A DNA stretch of 9,413 nucleotides from G039029935 sp039029935 (GTDB lineage: Bacteria > Chloroflexota > Anaerolineae > Caldilineales > Caldilineaceae). How positions within the stretch are numbered: position 1 is the first letter of the stretch; each line of letters starts with the position of its first letter. Where the stretch lies: assembly GCA_039029935.1 (NCBI GenBank), contig JBCCFC010000471.1, positions 1 through 9,413 of the forward strand, read 5' to 3'. Shown piece by piece: positions 1 to 5,784 of the stretch. Under the pieces are notes generated by a model. That model was not told the origin of the DNA. It ran no database searches and saw nothing but the letters and a program-made list of their open reading frames with translations. The position numbers were made by a program, and so were the translations under genes.

Positions 1-274
1 GTACTTTGTTTCATTTTGATCGTCAAATCAAAACAAACAGCCTATTCATCGCTCAGTTTCTTCCTGTGCTGAAGAACTGTCAGAAAAAATTTCAGGAAAA
101 ATTTAAAAAAGAGCAGAAAAAATGTGACAATTGCTGTTTATACTTACAGAACGCCAAACAACGAGACGAAATCTGCAAAAAGTGAGACTCATTCATGAGC
201 AATCTCTGCTACACTGTAGATGTGTTCTCGCACAGAGCCAATCATTCATCATAACTACTGAAAAGGAGTCCATC
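1..274. other. AT-rich upstream region without a gene
   Basis: No open frame of credible length lies here on either strand. The stretch is AT-rich, with several A-tracts between about 85 and 125. Small dyads are visible: TTTTGAT (14-20) against ATCAAAA (27-33); CAGTTTCTTC (54-63) against GAAGAACTG (71-79) with one bulged base; and CTACA-C-TGTAG (209-219). A TATACT hexamer at 139-144 and TACACT at 210-215 could be -10 elements, but neither has a good -35 box at normal spacing. I therefore do not call a specific promoter. The promoter for the gene at 475 probably lies in this stretch. Confidence 0.5.
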
Positions 275-301
275 ATGGCACGGGATAGCCCATTGTCATA
301 A
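275..301 (+). CDS. Possible 8-codon leader peptide
   Basis: An ATG at 275 follows a strong ribosome binding site (AAAAGGAG, 261-268) at six bases and opens a frame of only eight codons (MARDSPLS) before TAA at 299-301. The Shine-Dalgarno is among the best in the window, which is unusual in front of so short a frame. It could be a regulatory leader peptide for the gene at 475, or the surviving start of a deleted gene. There is no run of a single amino acid codon that would suggest a classical amino-acid attenuator. Translation is unproven. Confidence 0.3.
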   Translation: MARDSPLS

Positions 302-330
302 ACCAATCATTGTCTCAAGTCAAAAAAATA

Positions 331-366
331 AGGAGATATATGCTTTTGCCGAAGCATGTATCTCCT
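331..366. promoter_or_regulatory. Stable leader hairpin (14-bp stem, 8-nt loop)
   Basis: Positions 331-344 pair with 353-366 over 14 positions, one of which is a G-T pair, leaving an 8-base loop. On the + strand no T-run follows, so it is not a normal intrinsic terminator in that direction. Read on the minus strand the stem is followed by TATTTTTTTG (complement of 321-330), so it could end leftward transcription, although no minus-strand gene is seen to its right. On the + strand the stem buries the AAGGAG at 330-335, so it could also hide the ribosome binding site of the mini-ORF at 340. Its stem resembles that of the terminator at 3827 (both contain GAGATATA and TATCTC). Confidence 0.55.
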
Positions 367-378
367 CATCATCAATAA
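340..378 (+). CDS. Possible 12-codon mini-ORF inside the leader hairpin
   Basis: ATG at 340 opens a 12-codon frame (MLLPKHVSPHHQ) ending with TAA at 376-378. AAGGAG at 330-335 precedes it by four bases, a slightly short but usable spacing. The Shine-Dalgarno and start codon both lie in the left arm of the hairpin at 331-366, so initiation would depend on the RNA fold. I see no relation to a known peptide. It may be coincidental, since a purine-rich stem arm easily resembles a ribosome binding site. Confidence 0.2.
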   Translation: MLLPKHVSPHHQ

Positions 379-427
379 CTTGGATGTTTGACGGCGTGGC
401 TGCACAAAAACATCCAAATCATTTTCG

Positions 428-452
428 GGGTTAGTATATCATATACCGACCC
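428..452. promoter_or_regulatory. Operator-like near-palindrome upstream of the secreted protein gene
   Basis: The core GTATAT-C-ATATAC (434-446) is a perfect 6+1+6 dyad. It is flanked by GGGT (428-431) and ACCC (449-452), which also pair, giving 10 of 12 matched positions over 25 bp. The element ends 22 bases before the ATG at 475, so it would lie in the 5' untranslated region or close to the start point. A dimeric regulator site or a small RNA hairpin would both fit. Confidence 0.35.
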
Positions 453-460
453 AACATTCA

Positions 461-466
461 AGAGGG
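461..466 (+). promoter_or_regulatory. Ribosome binding site that sets the start at 475
   Basis: AGAGGG lies eight bases before ATG 475. The frame is also open from a TTG at 388, but that codon has no Shine-Dalgarno. The 29 extra residues would also place a non-signal segment ahead of the signal peptide. This site therefore favours 475. Confidence 0.7.
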
Positions 467-474
467 AAAATATA

Positions 475-3400
475 ATGTCTCTTTATTCTTGGGATACCCA
501 AGCACGGAAGACACCTGTCCGCAAGACACCACTGTCTTTGGGTATCATCGGTTTGAGTATTGCTATGACAATATGCCTTAATCTTGTCTATAGTATGCCG
601 GTTTATGCACAGTCAGCTTTACAGGACTCTGTACTGTATAGTACAAACGCCACACAGATTCAGGTGGTCCCGCTCGTCACAACAGGGGCACCCAACCTTG
701 CTACAGGTACAACGGTCATTGCTTCTGCCTATTGTGAAAGCGATTTGGCAAAACCTGCCTATAGCAAAATCTTACCTGTAACAGGAGAGTGGATTACCAT
801 TTGGGCGTGGGATTTGCCTGCTGCTTGTTATTCACGCTTCTCTGCCAACAGCAGCGGTGGTTATGATGAAACACAGCTAGGCAGTTGGCCGACAGGCTGG
901 TCGGTTGCTGGTGTCGATGATGTCGATGGGGACGGGTTGGATGACCTGTTGTTGAGACACAAGGTATCCAGTGGTTTTAGTGCTTATCAGTATCGTGTGG
1001 CACTAGGGCAAGCAGGCGGTAGTTTTGATTTTAGCGGGACACCTGTGACCTATGTTTCAAGTACATGGACATCACAATTGATGTTTGCCGACGCAAATGA
1101 TGATGGCAATTCGGATATTGTCTATTTCAACTTTGCACATGGCGGTACACACAATACAGCCATTCAAATGCACGTCGGCAACGGTGATGGTACATTTAAT
1201 ACAACACCACAACCCGTCTTTACCAGCCCCCACGGTGCAACGAATCTTGCCTTTGCTGATTTTGATGAAGATACCGATTTGGATATTTATTTAGCACCTG
1301 ATGATGATGTCAGTGATATGGGACAATCACACATTGCCTTCAATTTAGGTGCTAGTTATTCTCTGCAAGAATCTTTAGATTTTCGACCCAGCAATGAAGG
1401 GTCAACAAGCGACTCATTCTCGGCAAGCAGTATTGCGTATGATGTTAATTTAGATGGTCACATGGACCTTGTCACAAACCAAGCTGTCTGGAGTGGTGGT
1501 CCACAGACAACCGAAGTTTATTGGGGCGATGGCACAGGTAACTTTGCACTCCCCAGCGAGGTTGTATTATCTGGCTTTAATACGGGTGATCCCTACACTC
1601 CACGACTCGAATGGGGTCCCTTGCATACACCTAATCACTGTGTTGCACCACCTGCGGACATGACAGCGTGGTGGACACTCGATGAGAATGTTGGACCTAT
1701 GTCGACGGACATCATGGGGGTTCCCAATAACGGAACTCATGTCAACAACCCCACACCGATTGCAGGGATGGTAGATGGTGCATTGTCGTTCAATGGTCAA
1801 AATTATGTAGAAGTGCCCAGTCACAGCGAATTGAATGTGGGCGAGGGTGATTTCTCGATTGATGCGTGGGTACGAACCACTGATGCATCCGGTGTCAAAA
1901 TTTTGGTTGATAAACGATATGAAAACACAGCAGGCGATGTGCAAGGATACTCGTTCTTTTTGAACAGTGGCAGGGTCGGGTTCCAGCTTGCCAATGGAAA
2001 TGGAACATGGTTCTGCTCAAGTGACCCTGTTGCATCGTCCTGTACAAACTATGCATCTGGTGTTTCTGTCGCCGACGGTGAATGGCACTTTGTGGCTGTC
2101 ACCGTAGACCGAGATGATCCGCAGGGTGGTAAGTTCTATGTCGATGGTGTGCAGGTTGCGACCTTCAACCCAACCATTCGCAGTGGCTCATTGGATAACA
2201 AGTATCCCCTGCGTATTGCTAGCCGGTCATCGTTTGAAACGGGTCTGTTCCGGGGCGATATTGATGAGGTCGAACTTTTTAAGCGGGTCTTGGATGCTGA
2301 TGAGATTGCGGCCATTTATCAAGCGGGTAGCGCAGGTAAATGTAAAGATGTACAGGGACTCGCAACTATCTACATCACACCAGAGGACAGCCAAATCTAT
2401 GCCTCTGACATCTATACCGTCAATATCAAAGTAGATAACATTCAGAATTTCTACGGCGCACAGGTTGAACTGGCCTATGACCCTGCTGTCATTGAAGTAA
2501 TGGATGCCTATGATTTCCTTGGCGGTGTGCAGCTTACACATGGTGATTTCTTGACTGCGGAGGCGACCATTTTCAACACGGTAGATGCGGTCAACGGAAC
2601 CATCAATTACGCCATCAGTTTGCAGGGCAACAAGTCCGGTGTTAGTGGCAGCGGTACACTTGCCCAGATTGCGGTGCGTGGCCTGGTCCCTGGTACAAGT
2701 CCGGTCTCGCTGACACAGGTGATTCTCTCGGACCCACAATCACAGCCGATTTCCTATACAAAGCGGAGTGGGCAGATTGTGGTCCTGAACCCAACTGTAG
2801 ATGTGACAGGGCAGGTCATTTTGGAGCGTCGTCAGAGCAATGCAGGTGCGGAAGTTTGTATCGTAGAGGTTGCGTTTGGCTGTGTCATGACAGATGCGAG
2901 TGGCTTCTATACCTTTACCGAAGTCCCTATGACAGGGACACTCACCGTGACGCATCGCAGCTATCTAAGCTCAACATATATCTACACAGGCGCAGCAGGC
3001 AGTACTGTCAATGTACCAACTGTCACATTGCTTGGTGGAGATATTGTCAAAGGGTCCGATGCCATCATCAACATTGCAGACGGTAGTAGCATGGGCTCGG
3101 CATGGAATAGTACACCAACTGATGCTCATTGGAACATTGGTGCAGATATCACGGATGATGGTGTGGCAAACATTTTGGATATGGTTGCCATTCAATTCAA
3201 CTGGAAAGAAACTGCACCTGGCCCGTGGGATACAACTCTGGCTCGCAGCCGAAGAACTGCTCGGCCAGTTGCAACTCGTCATCCTGCGACTGTGAATCAA
3301 AAGGCTGATAGCAACACAGGTATACAGTTTATGCCAGCACAAACAAGAATTGTGGAGCTTGGCGGTGATGCGACAATGGAAGTCCATGTTGAGAATGTGA

Positions 3401-3795
3401 CAGACCTATACGCATTTGATGCTGTCATCACCTTTGACCCAAGCAAGGTTCAAGTGAAGGATGTCAACCCGCTTGAAGAGGGGACACAAATTCGTGTTGG
3501 TGACTTTCTGGATGAGTCCAACAATTATGTGCTGGTCAACAGCGTAGACAACGAATCTGGCATCATCGAGTTGGCCGTCACACAACTCCATCCAGCGGAA
3601 GCTCGGCAGGGTAGCGGTGTGCTTGGGCTGGTCCAGTTTGAAGGGGTTGCCAAAGGACGTAGCACTGTCCAGTTTGATGAAATTCAGTTGGTGGATGCGC
3701 AGGGTGAAAATACCGAAGAGGCCATGTCTTCTGTTGCACATGGACAGATTCAAGTAGGTCCATACTTGATGCACTTGCCGTTGATTGCTCGCTAA
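475..3795 (+). CDS. Secreted FG-GAP / LamG / cohesin-dockerin multidomain protein
   Basis: The 1106-residue product begins with a long basic N-region (R11, K12, R16, K17), a hydrophobic core at about 20-41 and a likely signal peptidase site after VYA45. FG-GAP/VCBS-type calcium motifs follow at about 148-158 (DDVDGDGLDD), 206-215, 262-272 and 323-332. Next come a LamG/concanavalin-like domain at about 396-623, a cohesin-like beta-sandwich at about 629-772, a carboxypeptidase-regulatory-like fold at about 774-855, a dockerin-like calcium loop at 891-902 (DITDDGVANILD) and a second cohesin-like domain at about 948-1095. The tail is YLMHLPLIAR. No catalytic domain is visible. By family knowledge these modules bind calcium, glycans or partner proteins, so a surface adhesin or scaffold role is likely but inferred. 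The gene stands alone and ends at its own terminator. Confidence 0.85.
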   Translation: MSLYSWDTQARKTPVRKTPLSLGIIGLSIAMTICLNLVYSMPVYAQSALQDSVLYSTNATQIQVVPLVTTGAPNLATGTTVIASAYCESDLAKPAYSKILPVTGEWITIWAWDLPAACYSRFSANSSGGYDETQLGSWPTGWSVAGVDDVDGDGLDDLLLRHKVSSGFSAYQYRVALGQAGGSFDFSGTPVTYVSSTWTSQLMFADANDDGNSDIVYFNFAHGGTHNTAIQMHVGNGDGTFNTTPQPVFTSPHGATNLAFADFDEDTDLDIYLAPDDDVSDMGQSHIAFNLGASYSLQESLDFRPSNEGSTSDSFSASSIAYDVNLDGHMDLVTNQAVWSGGPQTTEVYWGDGTGNFALPSEVVLSGFNTGDPYTPRLEWGPLHTPNHCVAPPADMTAWWTLDENVGPMSTDIMGVPNNGTHVNNPTPIAGMVDGALSFNGQNYVEVPSHSELNVGEGDFSIDAWVRTTDASGVKILVDKRYENTAGDVQGYSFFLNSGRVGFQLANGNGTWFCSSDPVASSCTNYASGVSVADGEWHFVAVTVDRDDPQGGKFYVDGVQVATFNPTIRSGSLDNKYPLRIASRSSFETGLFRGDIDEVELFKRVLDADEIAAIYQAGSAGKCKDVQGLATIYITPEDSQIYASDIYTVNIKVDNIQNFYGAQVELAYDPAVIEVMDAYDFLGGVQLTHGDFLTAEATIFNTVDAVNGTINYAISLQGNKSGVSGSGTLAQIAVRGLVPGTSPVSLTQVILSDPQSQPISYTKRSGQIVVLNPTVDVTGQVILERRQSNAGAEVCIVEVAFGCVMTDASGFYTFTEVPMTGTLTVTHRSYLSSTYIYTGAAGSTVNVPTVTLLGGDIVKGSDAIINIADGSSMGSAWNSTPTDAHWNIGADITDDGVANILDMVAIQFNWKETAPGPWDTTLARSRRTARPVATRHPATVNQKADSNTGIQFMPAQTRIVELGGDATMEVHVENVTDLYAFDAVITFDPSKVQVKDVNPLEEGTQIRVGDFLDESNNYVLVNSVDNESGIIELAVTQLHPAEARQGSGVLGLVQFEGVAKGRSTVQFDEIQLVDAQGENTEEAMSSVAHGQIQVGPYLMHLPLIAR

Positions 3796-3826
3796 TCAAT
3801 CAGAAAACAGGTGTTATATATGTAAG

Positions 3827-3863
3827 AGGTGAGATATACATCAATGCATATCTCACCTTTTTT
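3827..3863 (+). terminator. Rho-independent terminator of the secreted protein gene
   Basis: An 11-bp perfect stem (3827-3837 with 3848-3858) with a 10-base loop runs straight into six T residues (3858-3863). It starts 31 bases after the stop codon. There is no matching T-run on the opposite strand, so it acts for + strand transcription. Confidence 0.85.
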
Positions 3864-4164
3864 AACTATTTGGAATCGTTTGTCTTGATTCCAGTATGGC
3901 ATGAGATATGCTGTTTGAAACTGTCACGTAGCTGTTCAAAGCGGCAAGGTTTAGAGAGAAGTTGAGAATGACAAGAATCAAGCAGAAAAGCCAGCACAAA
4001 ATTGACAAAGTATGGGTGCTTTGTCATGCCATAAAAACTTCTAAATCTACACATCTTTCTGTTGTGAGACGCAGTATTGTATAATGTCCACAATAGACAA
4101 TTCGCCGCTCAATACAAAAGAATGATCTCAATCAAGTAAGGGCATAAATTCAACGCGCTCGCTG
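3864..4164. other. Intergenic stretch without a convincing gene
   Basis: A minus-strand frame is open from 4093 (TTG) to 3866. From its first in-frame ATG (4027) it gives a 53-residue, Cys-containing peptide starting MTKHPYFVNF. There is no ribosome binding site and I recognise no family, so I do not call it a gene. It could be a decayed remnant. A small dyad, GACAAAG (4004-4010) against CTTTGTC (4019-4025), overlaps that start. The right part carries the candidate promoter for the gene at 4201. Confidence 0.45.
4080..4085 (+). promoter_or_regulatory. Candidate -10 box for the coiled-coil/channel operon
   Basis: A perfect TATAAT lies 115 bases before ATG 4201 and is immediately preceded by TG. 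The best -35-like hexamer, TTGTGA at 4062-4067, is only 12 bases away, and nothing good sits at 16-18 bases. The call therefore rests on the -10 element alone. Confidence 0.35.
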
Positions 4165-4200
4165 TTGTCTGCGACAGGATTACACAAAGGGAAGAACGCA

Positions 4201-4920
4201 ATGACCATCATGAAACGAATATTGAGTTTGATCGGACTGATTTTAGGCGTCATCGGCATGCTACTCTGCCTTGCAGTGATTATCGGTGCATGGTGGGTTA
4301 ACCCACCGATTACCAATGGCTTGCTTCAAGTCTTTACACCCATTGAGACCGCGCTTGCATTTGGTGACGCCGCCGTTGGGGAATTCAACGAGTTTGTGGC
4401 AGATACACAAACGCAGGTGACAGCCGTCACGGATGCCAAGCCGATTGCGACTGCACTTGAAGGCGAGATTCAGCAGGTCGCCGTGTATGTCGATGTTGCC
4501 AATGCGCTGGTGGGTTCAGCCGAACAAACTGTCACAGATGTGGCTGAGTCTGTGCAGCCGGGGGTCCAAGGGACGGTTATCTCTCATGCTGTGGACAGAT
4601 TGCTGGAGACCTTAACCGATGTCACGGATACGCTGGACGCGGCTGAAACGCTTGCGCAAGAGATCAAAGACAGTGAATCCCTGCTTGGTGACGAGATCGA
4701 TGCACTTAACGAGCAACTCGATGCCCTGCAATCAGGGTCAGCCAACGTCAGCGCAGTCATCAATCAAACCGCAAACGATGTCGCCTCCATCAAAGACAAC
4801 GTACCACGCTGGATTGATCTTGGCTCACTGATTGTGACGCTCATCTTCATCTGGTTTGGCATGGCGCAGTACTTTCTGTTCCGTAGCTGTTGGCGTATAC
4901 TGCGCAAACCCACATCGTAA
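4201..4920 (+). CDS. Two-membrane-segment coiled-coil protein of unknown function
   Basis: The 239-residue product has a basic start (K5, R6), a membrane segment at about 7-33, a long Ala/Asp/Glu/Val-rich region (about 40-200) with heptad-like patterning typical of coiled coils, a second membrane segment at about 205-229 and a basic tail (R..R..RK). The basic N-terminal flank and the basic C-terminal tail suggest both ends are cytoplasmic and the helical middle is outside, like the ectodomain of a sensor. I do not recognise a named family. The start at 4201 is chosen because AGGGAAG (4188-4194) sits six bases upstream. The frame extends to TTG 4165, and ATG 4210 is an alternative. The gene lies 44 bases before the potassium channel gene with no terminator between, so it is likely co-transcribed and may serve the channel. 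That link is inference only. Confidence 0.75.
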   Translation: MTIMKRILSLIGLILGVIGMLLCLAVIIGAWWVNPPITNGLLQVFTPIETALAFGDAAVGEFNEFVADTQTQVTAVTDAKPIATALEGEIQQVAVYVDVANALVGSAEQTVTDVAESVQPGVQGTVISHAVDRLLETLTDVTDTLDAAETLAQEIKDSESLLGDEIDALNEQLDALQSGSANVSAVINQTANDVASIKDNVPRWIDLGSLIVTLIFIWFGMAQYFLFRSCWRILRKPTS

Positions 4921-4964
4921 ACCGTAGAAGGTTCATAATCCATCAAGAAACGTGAAGGGAAACA

Positions 4965-5318
4965 ATGCCAACATTAGGATTACTTGCCATTGGCCGATTC
5001 ATTATCCACATTGTCCTCATTCTGTGGCGCAAGGAAGCGTTTCGTGGCCTCTTTTTGATCACACTCGCCACGATTGCAAGTGGGACGTGGTTCTATCGCC
5101 GTTTCGAGCCATCAATCACCACATGGGTTGACGCCTACTATTTTACCGTGATTACGCTGACGACCATCGGCTATGGCGATATGGGACCGACTACGTCGTT
5201 TACAAAGCTGTTTACGACTGTCTATGTCTTTATCGGGCTTGGCATTATCGCCGGACTGATAGGGCTTATCGGCGAGGCGGTGATCGAGGACTCAAATAAA
5301 CACCATAAAAGAAAATAG
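4965..5318 (+). CDS. Minimal potassium channel (Ion_trans_2 type)
   Basis: The 117-residue protein has the potassium selectivity filter TTIGYGD at 66-72, preceded by a pore helix (about 54-66). Hydrophobic segments lie at about 4-21 (probably an extra N-terminal or amphipathic helix), 27-44 (outer helix) and 80-103 (inner helix, with glycines at 91, 93, 97, 100 and 103 that could act as a hinge). It should form a tetrameric K+ pore in the cytoplasmic membrane. There is no voltage-sensor module and no RCK/TrkA_N domain; the cytoplasmic tail is only about 14 residues and ends KHHKRK. Gating must therefore come from the pore itself, the membrane or a partner. The ribosome binding site GAAGGGA (4954-4960) is four bases from the ATG. 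The upstream coiled-coil membrane gene is the obvious candidate partner. Confidence 0.9.
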   Translation: MPTLGLLAIGRFIIHIVLILWRKEAFRGLFLITLATIASGTWFYRRFEPSITTWVDAYYFTVITLTTIGYGDMGPTTSFTKLFTTVYVFIGLGIIAGLIGLIGEAVIEDSNKHHKRK

Positions 5319-5443
5319 GTAGTGTGCAACTCGTCTGCACAAATGGTGCAAGGCGTTGGTGCAATGGCGGTTTCACGCGCTTGTGTTCCACATGTATTGC
5401 ATATGTAACCTGCACTATTACACACGTTACACGTTCTAATCAA
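5319..5443 (-). pseudogene. Zinc-ribbon gene fragment (resembles N-terminus of MBL-fold hydrolases)
   Basis: Read on the minus strand, this frame carries three CxxC pairs: CNVC, CNTC and CTIC. The segment YICNTCGTQ followed about 12 residues later by PCTICADE resembles, from memory, the short zinc ribbon that opens some MBL-fold metallo-hydrolases (YxCxxCGTQ...CPICEDERQYV). The similarity stops at ADE; the frame then runs antisense into the channel gene, so no hydrolase body follows. There is no ATG start (only TTG at 5443) and no ribosome binding site. It is probably a truncated remnant left by a rearrangement next to the channel gene's 3' end. A chance pattern of Cys codons is the alternative, though three CxxC pairs in 35 residues is striking. 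Confidence 0.35.
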
Positions 5444-5481
5444 AACAACAAGTTTTACGCCCTGACTCCACCAGAGATGAG

Positions 5482-5555
5482 AGCGATTCTCACGTTAAGG
5501 GATGGCAGCACCGTTTTCGGTATGACCATATCCTAGCGTGAGAATCGCTTTTTTT
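5482..5555 (+). terminator. Long-hairpin intrinsic terminator after the channel gene
   Basis: A 13-bp perfect outer stem (5482-5494 with 5537-5549) runs into seven T residues (5549-5555). The inner part continues to pair: 5496-5505 against 5526-5535 with three mismatches, and ACCG-TTTT-CGGT at 5510-5521 as the tip. The whole 68-base stretch thus folds as one extended hairpin, longer than a normal terminator. It lies about 165 bases after the channel stop codon and would end the 4201-5318 operon. It may also be a small structured RNA or a palindromic element that serves as a terminator. Confidence 0.8.
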
Positions 5556-5599
5556 GATTGGGTGATTTATTACCTTTTTCATTGAGACATAGTTGTATC

Positions 5600-5653
5600 A
5601 TAACTTCAAATAGGTATTGAGACAATTGTGTCTCAATACCTATTTGAAGTTAT
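5600..5653. repeat. Perfect 24-bp inverted repeat with 6-base spacer
   Basis: Positions 5600-5623 are exactly complementary to 5630-5653, with AATTGT between them. No T-run follows on either side, so it is not an ordinary terminator. The motif ATTGAGACA occurs in the left arm (5616-5624), inverted in the right arm (TGTCTCAAT, 5629-5637), and a third time just upstream (5581-5589). A second, wider dyad links ATATACCTC (5652-5660) to GAGGTATAT (5717-5725). It could be a regulator binding array for the lipoprotein gene or a small mobile palindrome. Confidence 0.9.
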
Positions 5654-5671
5654 ATACCTCTTCGTTCGTAG

Positions 5672-5700
5672 TTGACCGTATAGAGCCAAATCAACATGAT
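5672..5700 (+). promoter_or_regulatory. Candidate promoter of the redox lipoprotein gene
   Basis: TTGACC (5672-5677) is followed after exactly 17 bases by CATGAT (5695-5700), matching the housekeeping consensus at 5 of 6 and 4 of 6 positions. The predicted start point near 5707 gives a leader of about 80 bases. The site lies between the two arms of the wider dyad (5652-5660 and 5717-5725), just downstream of the 24-bp inverted repeat, so a regulator bound there could affect it. Confidence 0.4.
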
Positions 5701-5784
5701 TGCTCATTGCGGTGTCGAGGTATATCAGCTAAAAAAATCAATATCCAAACTCTTTAATGGACCTATTGGAGTGAAACGGACTGT

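Noticed and set aside
388..474. N-terminal extension of the secreted protein from TTG 388
   Set aside because: There is no ribosome binding site at 388, and ATG 475 has AGAGGG at eight bases and begins a normal signal peptide.
2227..2739. Minus-strand 170-codon frame inside the secreted protein gene
   Set aside because: It is fully antisense to conserved LamG and cohesin modules and has no domain features of its own.
3866..4093. Minus-strand 75-codon frame between the first terminator and the coiled-coil gene
   Set aside because: It has a TTG start, no ribosome binding site and no recognised family. It might be a decayed fragment but cannot be supported as a gene.
4165..4200. Earlier TTG start for the coiled-coil gene
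   Set aside because: AGGGAAG correctly spaced before ATG 4201 makes the later start more likely.
5324..5536. Plus-strand 70-codon frame after the channel gene
   Set aside because: It runs through the complement of the zinc-ribbon fragment and into the terminator hairpin, and has no ribosome binding site or family features.
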